The notes below the pieces were generated by a model, which saw only the letters and a list, made by a program, of their open reading frames with translations, searched no databases and had not been told where the DNA came from. A stretch of 64,000 bases of DNA, taken from assembly GCF_024172095.1 (NCBI RefSeq), contig NZ_JAMZDX010000002.1:372001-436000 (forward strand), in the 5' to 3' direction. This DNA is from Kitasatospora cinereorecta. GTDB lineage: Bacteria > Actinomycetota > Actinomycetes > Streptomycetales > Streptomycetaceae. This document shows positions 40,405 through 48,590 of the stretch, piece after piece; the first letter of the stretch is position 1, and every line of letters starts with the position of its first letter. Made by a program: the position numbers and the translations under genes.

Positions 40405-41607
40405 TCAGGAAGGTCGGACCGCGACGCCCGCCAGGACCTGCTCCACCGCCTCGGCGGTGGGGCGGGCCGGCAGGCGGGAGCCGTCGCGCAGGCGGAGGGA
40501 GACCTGGTCGGCGGCGGCCTCGGCCGGGCCGATGACGGCCTGGTACGGGACCAGGCGGCCGGCGCGGACGCGGGCGCCGAGGGTGCCGTGCTCGGGGCCG
40601 GCCAGCTCCGCGCGCAGTCCGGCCCCGATGCAGCGGCGCACCAGCGCCTCGGCGGCGGGCCGTTGTTCCTCGGACAGCGGCAGCGCCAGCACCTGGACCG
40701 GGGCCAGCCAGGCGGGGAAGGCGCCGCCGTGCACCTCGATCAGGTGGGCGACGGCCCGCTCCACGCTGCCGATGACCGCCCGGTGGACCATCACCGGCCG
40801 GTGCCGTTTGCCGTCCGGGCCGATGTAGCCGAGGTCGAACCGGGCCGGCTGGTGGAAGTCGACCTGGACGGTGGAGAGGGTGGACTCGCGTCCGGCCCCG
40901 TCCACCACCTGCACGTCGATCTTCGGCCCGTAGAAGGCTGCCTCGCCGCCCGCCTCCTCGTACGGGATGCCGGCCTCCTCCAGCACCTGGACCAGCAGCG
41001 CGCCCGCCCGGCGCCACAGCTCGGGATCGGCCACGTACTTGCCGCCCTTGCCGGGCAGCGAGAGCCGGTAGCGGGCGGCCTCGATGCCGAGCGCCCGGTG
41101 CGCCTCGCGGATCAGCTCCAGGGCGGATTGGACCTCGTCGGCGACCTGGTCGAGGCGACAGAAGATGTGCGCGTCGTTCAGCTGGATCGCCCGCACCCGG
41201 GTCAACCCGCCGAGCACGCCGGAGAGTTCGGCCCGGAACATGCCGCCCAGCTCGGCCATCCGCAGTGGCAGATCCCGGTAACTGCGGCCGCGGGAACGGA
41301 AGATGACCGCGTGGTGCGGACAGAGGCTCGGCCGCAGCACCACCTGCTCGCCGCCCAGGTCCATCGGCGGGAACATGTCCTCGCTGTAGTGCGACCAGTG
41401 GCCGGAGATCTCGTACAGCTCGCGCTTGCCGAGCACCGGCGAGTACACGTGCCGGTAGCCGGCCCGGCGTTCGGCCTCCCGGACGTACTCCTCCAGGGCG
41501 TGCCGGACGGCGGCGCCGTCCGGCAGCCAGTACGGAAGTCCGGCCCCGATCAGCGGATCGGTGTCGAACAGCTCCAGCTCGCGGCCGAGCTTGCGGTGGT
41601 CGTTCAT
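40405..41607 (-). CDS. thrS: Truncated threonyl-tRNA synthetase (catalytic and anticodon domains only)
   Basis: This class II synthetase-like protein of 400 aa aligns with the C-terminal two-thirds of ThrRS, which is usually about 650 aa. The N-terminal TGS and editing domains are absent. The catalytic core is intact: zinc ligands Cys in RPSLCPHHAV, His in NDAHIFCR and His in VMVHRAVIGSVER, plus the motif 2 region MFRAELSGVLGGLTRVRAIQ, and an anticodon-binding domain at the end. It is probably an accessory ThrRS without proofreading, or an adaptation to an inhibitor; a housekeeping copy is expected elsewhere. The ATG at 41607 follows GGGAG. A threonine leader peptide and terminator precede it. 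Confidence 0.88.
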   Translation of the reverse strand: MNDHRKLGRELELFDTDPLIGAGLPYWLPDGAAVRHALEEYVREAERRAGYRHVYSPVLGKRELYEISGHWSHYSEDMFPPMDLGGEQVVLRPSLCPHHAVIFRSRGRSYRDLPLRMAELGGMFRAELSGVLGGLTRVRAIQLNDAHIFCRLDQVADEVQSALELIREAHRALGIEAARYRLSLPGKGGKYVADPELWRRAGALLVQVLEEAGIPYEEAGGEAAFYGPKIDVQVVDGAGRESTLSTVQVDFHQPARFDLGYIGPDGKRHRPVMVHRAVIGSVERAVAHLIEVHGGAFPAWLAPVQVLALPLSEEQRPAAEALVRRCIGAGLRAELAGPEHGTLGARVRAGRLVPYQAVIGPAEAAADQVSLRLRDGSRLPARPTAEAVEQVLAGVAVRPS

Positions 41608-41655
41608 GGCGGTCTCCCAACCGTTTCGGGCGGGGGCGGGTGACCGCACGCAGCA

Positions 41656-41688
41656 CGAAGCCCCGGGGCCACTCGCCCCGGGGCTTCG
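41656..41688 (-). terminator. Attenuator hairpin between leader peptide and thrS
   Basis: A perfect 14-bp stem CGAAGCCCCGGGGC with a 5-base loop lies 12 bases after the leader-peptide stop and 48 bases before the thrS ATG, on the thrS transcript. The segment GTCCCGG at the end of the leader (41714-41708) can pair with CCGGGGC of the first arm (41681-41675, one G-U), a possible antiterminator. Confidence 0.75.
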
Positions 41689-41699
41689 GACAGCAGATG

Positions 41700-41756
41700 T
41701 CAGCGCGCCGGGACGTGGTCCGGCGTCGTCGTCACAGCAGCGCGCTCGATGTTCAT
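41700..41756 (-). CDS. Threonine leader peptide of thrS (attenuation)
   Basis: An 18-codon ORF encodes MNIERAAVTTTPDHVPAR, with three consecutive threonine codons (ACG-ACG-ACG) at positions 9-11, and stops just before a strong hairpin upstream of the threonyl-tRNA synthetase gene. This is the layout of ribosome-mediated attenuation: stalling on threonine codons when charged tRNA is scarce would favour the antiterminator. A TAGCGT (41768-41763) lies six bases upstream of the ATG, so the mRNA may be leaderless; GGAGG is also present but only one base from the ATG. The peptide itself probably has no other role. Confidence 0.75.
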   Translation of the reverse strand: MNIERAAVTTTPDHVPAR

Positions 41757-41762
41757 GCCTCC

Positions 41763-41768
41763 ACGCTA
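41763..41768 (-). promoter_or_regulatory. -10 element for the thrS leader transcript
   Basis: TAGCGT on the minus strand fits TAnnnT and stands six bases before the leader-peptide ATG, placing the likely first transcribed base at or next to that ATG. Confidence 0.5.
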
Positions 41769-41821
41769 ACGCGGAGCTCCCGCGCGGCGCACGCGAATTT
41801 CCGTGCGGCGCTTGCGGCGCT

Positions 41822-42223
41822 TCAGGTCAAGGTGATCCGGATGCCCACCGTGCCGCGCTCGCCGCGACGGATCCGGCTGCCGAGCAGGGTCAGCACGCCG
41901 AGCAGGCCGTACTTCTGGCGCAGCAGCGTCCGGTACGCGGCGGTCCGCTCGGCGGTGCAGATCTCGGCGACGGCGGGCACCGACTCACCGGTCGGGTTGC
42001 CGCGCACGTCGCACGGGCCGACCGTCACGTCGGCCCGGTTGCGGATGCGCCGGACCTTCCACGAGTCGGCCACCGTCCACACGCCGAGCGCCTCGCCGTC
42101 GCGCACCACCCACACCGGCGTCGGCACCGGCGTGCCGTCCTTGCGGAAGGTGGTGAGCAGCAGGTAGCTGCCGGCGGAGAGGCTGACCAGCCGTTCCAGC
42201 CGGTCGTTGGGGGTGGCGTCCAT
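41822..42223 (-). CDS. PPOX-class F420-dependent oxidoreductase (Rv2061c-like)
   Basis: The 133-aa split-barrel protein has the family traits SYLLLTTFRKDGTPVPTPVWVV and RRIRNRADVTVGPCDVRGNP, typical of F420- or flavin-binding pyridoxamine-oxidase-fold enzymes. In Mycobacterium tuberculosis a comparable gene (Rv2061c) stands next to cobN, and here too it lies within the cob region. TAAACT is six bases before the ATG at 42223, and no Shine-Dalgarno is visible, so the mRNA is probably leaderless. The substrate is unknown. Confidence 0.8.
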   Translation of the reverse strand: MDATPNDRLERLVSLSAGSYLLLTTFRKDGTPVPTPVWVVRDGEALGVWTVADSWKVRRIRNRADVTVGPCDVRGNPTGESVPAVAEICTAERTAAYRTLLRQKYGLLGVLTLLGSRIRRGERGTVGIRITLT

Positions 42224-42231
42224 GGCAGGAG

Positions 42232-42400
42232 TTTAGGCTCTCGCTTTCGGGTCGCGCCGGGCGCCCGCCGCCGGAGCACGCACCTCGCCGGCTTGTCGTC
42301 GGTCGCCGATGCTCCGCATGGACTCCCTCCTCCGCACCGCCGAGCCACGCACTCCGACACCGCGCGCTGATCCGACGTGACCCGAAAGCGAGAGCCTGAA
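42232..42400. repeat. 169-bp element bounded by 25-bp inverted repeats
   Basis: The left arm (42232-42256) and right arm (42376-42400) are 25-base inverted repeats with two mismatches; the core is AGGCTCTCGCTTTCGGGTC. The 119 bases between contain no ORF of note. No clear target-site duplication was seen. The left end reaches the -10 of the PPOX gene. It could be a MITE-like element or a long stem-loop; the right edge lies beside the SDR stop region. Confidence 0.6.
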
Positions 42401-42440
42401 TCTCTCGTTCGGGCATGCACCGTGGGGGAGACCCCGGGTG

Positions 42441-43319
42441 TCAGGCGGGCTCGGGGAGGGGGAAGTTGCGGCGCATGATGGCGTCGAAGGCGGCGTCCGG
42501 CAGCAGGCGCTTGGCCAGCATGGTGCCGCGGGCGAGGCCGCCGATGGCGTAGCGGGCGCGGGGGCGGGCGGCCGTCGCGGCGCGGACGATCACGCGGGTG
42601 GCGGTCTCGGCGGAGACGGCGCCGCTGCGTCGGGTGAAGGCGCGGTTGGCGTACATGTCGGCGAGGCGGGTGCGGAAGCTGCCGTACGGGTCGTCGGCGG
42701 CCGGGGCGCCGTGCATGGTGCCGACGGCGGTGGCGCCGAAGCCGGTGATGGTGGGGCCGGGCTGGACGACCACGACGTCCACGCCGAACGGGGCGACCTC
42801 CAGGCGCAGCGAGTCGCTGATCGCCTCCACGGCGTGCTTGCTGGAGTGGTAGAAGGCGCCGCCGGGCGGCGAGAAGCGGCCGGCCATCGAGGAGATGTTG
42901 ACGATCCGGCCGCGGCCGGCGCGCCGCATGCCGGGCAGCACCAGCTGGGCCATCCGCACCACGCCGAAGACGTTGGTCTCGAACTGCGCCCGGACCTCCT
43001 CGGGCGTCGCCGACTCGACCGGCAGGTGCAGCCCGTACGCGGCGTTGTTGATCAGCACGTCGACCTGTCCGTGCTCGGCCTCGACGGCGGCGACGGCGGC
43101 GGTCATCGACTGCTCGTCGGTCACGTCCAGCGGCAGGGTGGTGATGCCGAGCGCGGCGAGGTCGGCGAGGGTCTCGGGACGGCGGGCGGTGGCGACGACC
43201 CGGTGGCCGAGCCGGTGCAGGGCGATCGCGGCCTCACGGCCCATGCCGGAGGAGCAGCCGGTGATCAGCACGGTCGAGGCGTTCGGTGCGGCCGGTGCGG
43301 CCGATGCGGCGGGGGTCAT
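42441..43319 (-). CDS. Short-chain dehydrogenase/reductase
   Basis: The 292-aa classical SDR has the NAD(P) motif [24 protein letters not shown], the catalytic Ser in NISSMAGRF, and Tyr-x3-Lys in [14 protein letters not shown]. The substrate is unknown. The ATG at 43319 overlaps the stop of the upstream tetR gene (ATGA), so regulator and enzyme are one unit and the enzyme is probably induced by a ligand of the repressor. Confidence 0.88.
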   Translation of the reverse strand: MTPAASAAPAAPNASTVLITGCSSGMGREAAIALHRLGHRVVATARRPETLADLAALGITTLPLDVTDEQSMTAAVAAVEAEHGQVDVLINNAAYGLHLPVESATPEEVRAQFETNVFGVVRMAQLVLPGMRRAGRGRIVNISSMAGRFSPPGGAFYHSSKHAVEAISDSLRLEVAPFGVDVVVVQPGPTITGFGATAVGTMHGAPAADDPYGSFRTRLADMYANRAFTRRSGAVSAETATRVIVRAATAARPRARYAIGGLARGTMLAKRLLPDAAFDAIMRRNFPLPEPA

Positions 43320-43912
43320 GGGGTGGCCTTTCGGTGCAGGAGGTCCCAGACGGCGGCTTCGGCGCGGTCGAGGTCCTCGGCGGGGAGGGTGTCGAGGCCG
43401 CCGGGGCGCTGGAGCTTGACGAGCCCGGTGAAGGCGCCGATGGCGAGGGCGACGAGCTGGGCGGCGTCGCCGTCGCGGATCTCGCCGGCCTGCTGGCCGC
43501 GCTCGATGAAGTCGGCGGCGATCCGGTCGATCTCCTCGGCGAGGACGCGGCTGTCCGGCGCGAGGAAGGTGTCGTGCTGCTGGTGCTCCAGGAAGACGAA
43601 GGCGTCCGGGTTGGCGCTCGCGTAGCGGGTGAAGCCGCGCCAGAAGCGGCCGAACTCCCCACGGATCGAGCCGCTGGGCCCGCCTTCGGCGAGTGCCTCG
43701 GCCAGGGCGTCGAGCAGGGCGCGCTTGGCGTGCTGGAAGGCGGCGTTGCCGAGCGCCTCCTTGCTCGGGAAGTAGCGGTAGATGCTGCCGACGCCGACGC
43801 CCGCGCGCTGCGCCACCGCGGGCATCTGGGTGCCTTCGAAGGTGCGTTCGGCGAAGAGCGCGATGGCGGCGTCGATGAGCAGCCGGTCGAGGTCGGGCTT
43901 CCTGGGTGTCAC
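43316..43912 (-). CDS. TetR-family repressor of the downstream SDR gene
   Basis: The 198-aa protein has an N-terminal TetR HTH ([44 protein letters not shown]) and a helical ligand-binding C-terminal domain. I chose the GTG at 43912: TTGACA (43948-43943), a 17-base spacer and GAACAT (43925-43920) lie upstream, ending seven bases before the GTG, so the mRNA is leaderless. The alternative ATG at 43927 would lie inside the promoter. A palindromic operator covers this -10 and start point, so autorepression is expected. It overlaps the SDR gene by four bases. Confidence 0.85.
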   Translation of the reverse strand: MTPRKPDLDRLLIDAAIALFAERTFEGTQMPAVAQRAGVGVGSIYRYFPSKEALGNAAFQHAKRALLDALAEALAEGGPSGSIRGEFGRFWRGFTRYASANPDAFVFLEHQQHDTFLAPDSRVLAEEIDRIAADFIERGQQAGEIRDGDAAQLVALAIGAFTGLVKLQRPGGLDTLPAEDLDRAEAAVWDLLHRKATP

Positions 43913-43932
43913 GGAATGAATGTTCATTCCGT
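43911..43932. promoter_or_regulatory. TetR operator overlapping promoter and start of tetR
   Basis: Two perfect 10-bp arms, ACGGAATGAA and TTCATTCCGT, flank a TG centre. The 22-bp palindrome spans the -10 hexamer and the start codon of tetR, the standard position for autorepression. Confidence 0.85.
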
Positions 43933-43948
43933 TTCGGGGCGATGTCAA
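43920..43948 (-). promoter_or_regulatory. Promoter of the tetR-SDR operon
   Basis: TTGACA, 17-base spacer and GAACAT on the minus strand form a near-consensus vegetative promoter, overlapped by the TetR operator. Confidence 0.75.
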
Positions 43949-43982
43949 GCGCCCCCGCCCCACCCCGCCCTACGCTGGAGGC

Positions 43983-45704
43983 ATGGCCCGGCTCAACGAC
44001 CAGGTCGCCGCACTCCTCCAGGAGTACGCGGACCTCCTCCTGCTGACCGGCGGCGACGCCTACCGGGCACGGGCGTACGAGAAGGCCGCCCGCGCCGTCG
44101 GCGGCCACCCCGACGACCTCGCCGCCCTGGACGCCAAGGGCCTCCAGCAGATCCCCGGCGTCGGGAAGTCCACCGCCGAGAAGATCACCGAGTACCTGGC
44201 CACCGGCCGGGTCGCCAAGCTGGAGCAGCTGCGCGCCGAGATCCCGGCCGGCCTGCGCGAGATCATGGCCGTTCCCACCGTCGGCCCCAAGAAGGCCGCC
44301 CTGCTCCACCGCGAACTCGGCATCTCCACCGTCGACGAGCTCCGCGCCGCCGCCGAGACCGACCGGCTGAACGACCTCCCCGGCCTCGGCGCCCGCACCG
44401 CCGAGAACATCCGCCACGGCATCGACCAGCTGCGGGCCGGCGGCGGACGCGTCCTGATCAGCACCGCCACGGAACTCGCCGAGGAGATCGTCTCCGCCGT
44501 CTCCGCCGCCCCCGGCTGCGAGCGCTGCGGCCACGCCGGCTCACTGCGCCGGATGCGCGAGACGATCGGCGACGTCGACGTCCTGGCCGTCGCCGAGGAC
44601 TCCGCACCGCTGATGGCCGCCCTCACCGACCTGCCCCAGGTCACCGAGGTGATCGCGGCCGGCACCACCAAGACCTCCGTCCGCACCACCGCCGGACTCC
44701 AGGTCGACCTGCGGGTCGTCCCGCCCGGCGACTGGGGCGCCGCCCTGGTCTACTTCACCGGCTCCAAGGCCCACAACATCGCCCTGCGCGCCCGCGCCGT
44801 CCGAGCCGGCCTCAAGCTCTCCGAGTACGGGCTCTTCGAGGCCGACGGCGGCCGGAAGATCGTCTCGGCGACCGAGGAGGAGGTGTACGAGGCCCTCGGC
44901 CTGCCCTGGATCCCGCCCACCCTGCGCGAGGACCGCGGCGAGACCGACGCCGCCCTCGCCGGCGAACTCCCCGACCTCGTCCAGGAGTCCGACATCCGCA
45001 GCGACCTGCACACCCACACCGACCTCACCGACGGCCTCGCCCCGCTGGAGGCCATGCTCGCCGCGGCCGCCGACCGCGGCCTCGCCTATGTCGCCGTCAC
45101 CGACCACGCCCCCGACCTCGCGATGCAGCGGATGACCGACGCCAAGATGCTCGCCCAGCGCGAGCAGGCCCGCGCCCTGGACCGCCGGTACCGGGGCCTG
45201 CGGGTCCTGCACGGCACCGAACTCAACATCGACCGGGACGGGAACGTCGACTGGCCGCCCGAGTTCCTCGCCGGCTTCGACCTCTGCGTCGCCTCGATCC
45301 ACTCCCACTTCACCGCCGACCGCGACACCCAGACCCGGCGGCTGATCCGCGCCTGCGAGAACCCGTACGTCCACGTCATCGGCCACCCCACCACCCGACT
45401 GCTGGGCCGCCGACCCCCGATCGACGTCGACCTGGAGGCCGTGTACGAGGCCTGCGCGCGCACCGGCACCGTCCTGGAGATCAACGCCTCGCCCGAACGC
45501 CTCGACCTCGGCGACCAGGACATCCTCGCCGCCCGCCGCCACGGCGTCCGCTTCGCCGTCGACACCGACGCCCACGCCGTCCCGCACCTCGCCAACCTCC
45601 GCTACGGCATCGGCACCGCCCAGCGCGGCCGGCTCACCGCCGACGAGGTCGTCAACACCTGGCCGCTGCAGAAGCTGCGCCGGTACCTGAAGAAGAAGAG
45701 CTGA
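43983..45704 (+). CDS. polX: PolX-family DNA polymerase/3'-5' exonuclease
   Basis: The 573-aa protein has an N-terminal Pol-beta-like part with two HhH motifs (LQQIPGVGKSTAEKI and LPGLGARTAENI), a nucleotidyltransferase site (GSLRRMRETIGDVDVLA with the paired Asp), and a C-terminal PHP domain (SDLHTHTDLTDG, TDHAPDLAM, IHSHF, HPTTR) giving exonuclease activity. It fills short gaps in base-excision or end-joining repair. The ATG at 43983 is preceded by TACGCT and six bases (GGAGGC), so it may be leaderless. It is divergent from tetR; the S41 gene follows after 59 bases. Confidence 0.93.
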   Translation: MARLNDQVAALLQEYADLLLLTGGDAYRARAYEKAARAVGGHPDDLAALDAKGLQQIPGVGKSTAEKITEYLATGRVAKLEQLRAEIPAGLREIMAVPTVGPKKAALLHRELGISTVDELRAAAETDRLNDLPGLGARTAENIRHGIDQLRAGGGRVLISTATELAEEIVSAVSAAPGCERCGHAGSLRRMRETIGDVDVLAVAEDSAPLMAALTDLPQVTEVIAAGTTKTSVRTTAGLQVDLRVVPPGDWGAALVYFTGSKAHNIALRARAVRAGLKLSEYGLFEADGGRKIVSATEEEVYEALGLPWIPPTLREDRGETDAALAGELPDLVQESDIRSDLHTHTDLTDGLAPLEAMLAAAADRGLAYVAVTDHAPDLAMQRMTDAKMLAQREQARALDRRYRGLRVLHGTELNIDRDGNVDWPPEFLAGFDLCVASIHSHFTADRDTQTRRLIRACENPYVHVIGHPTTRLLGRRPPIDVDLEAVYEACARTGTVLEINASPERLDLGDQDILAARRHGVRFAVDTDAHAVPHLANLRYGIGTAQRGRLTADEVVNTWPLQKLRRYLKKKS

Positions 45705-45763
45705 CCGCGGCGCCGTCGCCCGAGGTCGCCGGCCGGGGTGGTGGGCGCACTAACATCCCGCAC

Positions 45764-46654
45764 ATGACGACTCATCACGAGATACTCGAGGCGGCGCTGG
45801 CCCGGATCACGGCCGGGTACGTGTTCCCCGAGCGGACGGCAGCCGTGGAGACCGCGATCCGGCGGCGGCTGGCCGAGGGCGCGTACGACGGGCTGGACGG
45901 ACCGGGGCTGTGCGAGCGGGTGACGGCGGACCTGCAGGAGGTGTGTCCGGACAAGCACCTGCGGCTGCTGTGGTCCGAGGAGCCGCAGTCGATGGACGAG
46001 GAGCCGGAGGAGCTGGCCAGGGCCCGGTTCGCGGCGTACGCGCGGGAGCAGAACTACGGTGTGCGGCGGGTCGAGCAGCTGGACGGCAACATCGGCTACC
46101 TCGACCTGCGGATGATCGCGCCGGCCGAGCTGGGCGGTCCGGCGATCGCCGCCGCGATGCAGCTGCTGGCGGGCACCGCGGCGCTGGTGGTGGACCTGCG
46201 GCAGTGCCGGGGCGGGTCGCCGGAGGGGGTGCAGCTGTGGTGCAGCCACTTCTTCCCGGGCGACGAGGTGCACCTCAACGACATCTACGAGCGCGCCACC
46301 GACTCCACCCGGCAGTACTGGACGCTGGGGCACCTGGCCGCCCCGCGCTACCTCGACCGGCCGGTGGCGGTGCTGACCAGCGACGTCACCTTCTCCGGCG
46401 GCGAGGAGCTGGCGTACAACCTTCAGGTGCTGGAGCGGGCCGTGCTGGTGGGGGAGACCACCGGCGGCGGTGCGCATCCGACGGCCCGGATCGCGGTGGC
46501 GCCGCACGTGACGGTGACCGTCCCCAGCGCCCGGTCGATCAACCCGGTGACCGGGACCAACTGGGAGGGCGTCGGGGTGCGTCCGGATGTCGCCGTACCG
46601 GCCGACCAGGCCCTGGAGGCGGCGTTGAAGCACCTGCGCGGGCAGCTCGGCTGA
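45764..46654 (+). CDS. S41-family peptidase-like protein
   Basis: The 296-aa protein resembles the C-terminal processing peptidase catalytic core (IRBP/tail-specific protease fold): GNIGYLDLRMI, ALVVDLRQCRGGSPEGV and VLTSDVTFSGGEELAYNL with the nucleophile Ser. It lacks signal peptide and PDZ domain, so it is probably a cytoplasmic S41 hydrolase of unknown substrate. TAACAT lies seven bases before the ATG at 45764 and there is no Shine-Dalgarno, again a leaderless start. Confidence 0.82.
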   Translation: MTTHHEILEAALARITAGYVFPERTAAVETAIRRRLAEGAYDGLDGPGLCERVTADLQEVCPDKHLRLLWSEEPQSMDEEPEELARARFAAYAREQNYGVRRVEQLDGNIGYLDLRMIAPAELGGPAIAAAMQLLAGTAALVVDLRQCRGGSPEGVQLWCSHFFPGDEVHLNDIYERATDSTRQYWTLGHLAAPRYLDRPVAVLTSDVTFSGGEELAYNLQVLERAVLVGETTGGGAHPTARIAVAPHVTVTVPSARSINPVTGTNWEGVGVRPDVAVPADQALEAALKHLRGQLG

Positions 46655-46670
46655 CCCGAGCGGCCGGGAC

Positions 46671-46698
46671 GACCCCGCCCGGCCCGGCCTGCGGGGTC
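46671..46698. terminator. Terminator between S41 gene and cobK
   Basis: GACCCCGC and GCGGGGTC form an 8-bp stem across a GC-rich 12-base loop between convergent stops; the right arm touches the cobK stop codon. Confidence 0.55.
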
Positions 46699-47431
46699 AG
46701 CGGGCGGTGAGCCAGGCGAGGGCGCCGGCCACGTCCGGGGTGGTGGGGACGCCGGCGGGCGGCTCGGGCCGGCGGACGACGACCACCGGCAGGCCGAGTT
46801 CACGGGCGGCGGTGAGCTTGGGGGCGGTGGCCGCGCCGCCGCTGTCCTTGGTGACCAGGACGTCGATCCGGTGCTCGCGCAGCACGGCCCGTTCGCCGTC
46901 CAGGGTGAACGGGCCGCGGTCGAGCAGGACCGAGGTGGCGGACGGCACCGGCGGTTCGGGGGCGTCCACCGAGCGGACCAGGAACCAGTGGTCCGACAGG
47001 TGCGCGAAGGCGGCCAGGCCCTGCCGCCCGGTGGTCAGGAACACCCGGTGGCCGAGGCCGGGCAGGGCGTCGGCGGCTTCCGCGAGCGAGCCGACCGGGT
47101 GCCAGCGGTCGCCCTCGACCGGCACCCAGCTGGGACGTCGCAGCGCGAGCAGGGGAACATGGACCTCGGCGGCCGCCTCGGCCGCGTTGCGACTGATGGT
47201 GCCGGCGAAGGGATGGGTGGCGTCGATGAGCGCGTCCACGTGCTGCTCGCGCAGCCAGGCGGCGAGGCCCGCCGGGCCGCCGAAGCCGCCGATCCGCACC
47301 TCGCCGGCCGGCAGCCGCGGCTCGGCCACCCGGCCGGCCAGCGAGCTGGTGACCCGGACCGCCGGGTCGGTGGCGAGCGCCTCGGCCAGCCGCCGGCCCT
47401 CGGTGGTGCCGCCGAGGATCAGTACGTGCAT
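46697..47431 (-). CDS. cobK: CobK, precorrin-6A reductase
   Basis: CobK reduces precorrin-6A with NADPH. The 244-aa protein begins MHVLILGGTTEGRRLAEAL and has VDALIDATHPFAGTISRNA, VFLTTGRQGLAAFA and VTKDSGGAATAPKL, all diagnostic. It is divergent from cbiD, with starts only 20 bases apart, so the two promoters overlap. Unlike cobN no riboswitch is visible in this short gap. Confidence 0.93.
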   Translation of the reverse strand: MHVLILGGTTEGRRLAEALATDPAVRVTSSLAGRVAEPRLPAGEVRIGGFGGPAGLAAWLREQHVDALIDATHPFAGTISRNAAEAAAEVHVPLLALRRPSWVPVEGDRWHPVGSLAEAADALPGLGHRVFLTTGRQGLAAFAHLSDHWFLVRSVDAPEPPVPSATSVLLDRGPFTLDGERAVLREHRIDVLVTKDSGGAATAPKLTAARELGLPVVVVRRPEPPAGVPTTPDVAGALAWLTAR

Positions 47432-47451
47432 CGGGACTCCAGGGAGCGGGC

Positions 47452-48570
47452 GTGGCTGAGGGCGGCGGACGGGCGGCGCAGCTGAAGAGTAGCGGGCTGC
47501 GGCACGGCTGGACGACGGGCGCCTGCGCGACGGCGGCGACCGCCGCCGCGTACACCGCGCTGCTGACCGGCGAGTTCCCGGACCCGGTGACGATCACGCT
47601 GCCGAAGGGCCAGCAGCCGGCGTTCGCGCTGGCGGCGGAGGAACGGGCGGCGGACCGGGCGATGGCCGGGGTGGTGAAGGACGCCGGGGACGACCCGGAC
47701 GTCACCCACGGGGCGCTGATCCGCTCGACGGTCCGGCACGGCGCGCCCGGCACGGGCGTGGTGTTCCGGGCCGGCCCCGGCGTCGGTACGGTCACCAAGG
47801 CGGGCCTGCCGCTGGAGGTGGGCGAGCCGGCGATCAACCCGGTGCCCCGGCAGATGATGCGCGACACGGTGGCCGAGGTGGCGGCGCGCCACGGCGGCAG
47901 CGGGGACGTCGTGGTGGAGATCTCCGTCGACCACGGCGAGGAGATCGCCCGGTCGACCTGGAACCCGCGCCTGGGCATCCTGGGCGGCCTGTCGATCCTC
48001 GGCACCACCGGCATCGTGGTGCCGTACTCCTGCTCGGCGTGGATCGACTCGATCCGCCGCGGGGTGGACGTGGCCCGCGCGGCCGGCCGGACGCACGTCG
48101 CCGGGTGCACCGGTTCCACCTCGGAGAAGGTGGCGGTCGCGGTGCACGGCCTGCCGGAGGACGCGCTGCTGGACATGGGCGACTTCGCCGGTGCGGTGCT
48201 CAAGTACCTGAAGCGGCACCCGGTGCCCCGGCTGACCATCGCCGGCGGCTTCGCCAAGCTCTCCAAGCTGGCCGCCGGCCACCTGGACCTGCACTCGGCG
48301 CGCTCCCAGGTGGACAAGGGCTACCTGGCCGAACTGGCCCGGCGCGGCGGGGCGTCCGAGGAGCTGGCCGGGGCGGTGGCGGCGGCCAACACCGGCCTGG
48401 AGGCGGTCCAGCTGTGTGCGGCGGCCGGCGTGCCGCTGGGCGACCTGGTCGCCCGGGAGGCGCGGGCCACCGCGCTCGGCGTGCTGGTCGGCGCGCCGGT
48501 CGCGGTGGACGTCATCTGCATCGACCGGGCGGGCACCGTCGTGGGCCGGGCCGAGCCTAAGGGCGCCTGA
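47452..48570 (+). CDS. cbiD: CbiD, cobalt-precorrin-5B C1-methyltransferase
   Basis: CbiD methylates C-1 of the corrin ring and is the anaerobic-pathway counterpart of CobF. The 372-aa protein has GWTTGACATAATAAAYTALL, the glycine-rich GTVTKAGLPL, LGILGGLSILGTTGIV and TIAGGFAKLSKLAAG. Its presence with the oxygen-dependent CobG shows a mixed set of corrin genes. The GTG at 47452 follows GGGAG at six bases. Confidence 0.93.
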   Translation: MAEGGGRAAQLKSSGLRHGWTTGACATAATAAAYTALLTGEFPDPVTITLPKGQQPAFALAAEERAADRAMAGVVKDAGDDPDVTHGALIRSTVRHGAPGTGVVFRAGPGVGTVTKAGLPLEVGEPAINPVPRQMMRDTVAEVAARHGGSGDVVVEISVDHGEEIARSTWNPRLGILGGLSILGTTGIVVPYSCSAWIDSIRRGVDVARAAGRTHVAGCTGSTSEKVAVAVHGLPEDALLDMGDFAGAVLKYLKRHPVPRLTIAGGFAKLSKLAAGHLDLHSARSQVDKGYLAELARRGGASEELAGAVAAANTGLEAVQLCAAAGVPLGDLVAREARATALGVLVGAPVAVDVICIDRAGTVVGRAEPKGA

Positions 48571-48590
48571 GCGCCAGGGCCCCGAGGACG

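Noticed and set aside
41608..41821. T-box riboswitch before thrS
   Set aside because: No T-box consensus (TGGNACCGCG) is present; a Thr-codon leader peptide explains the region better.
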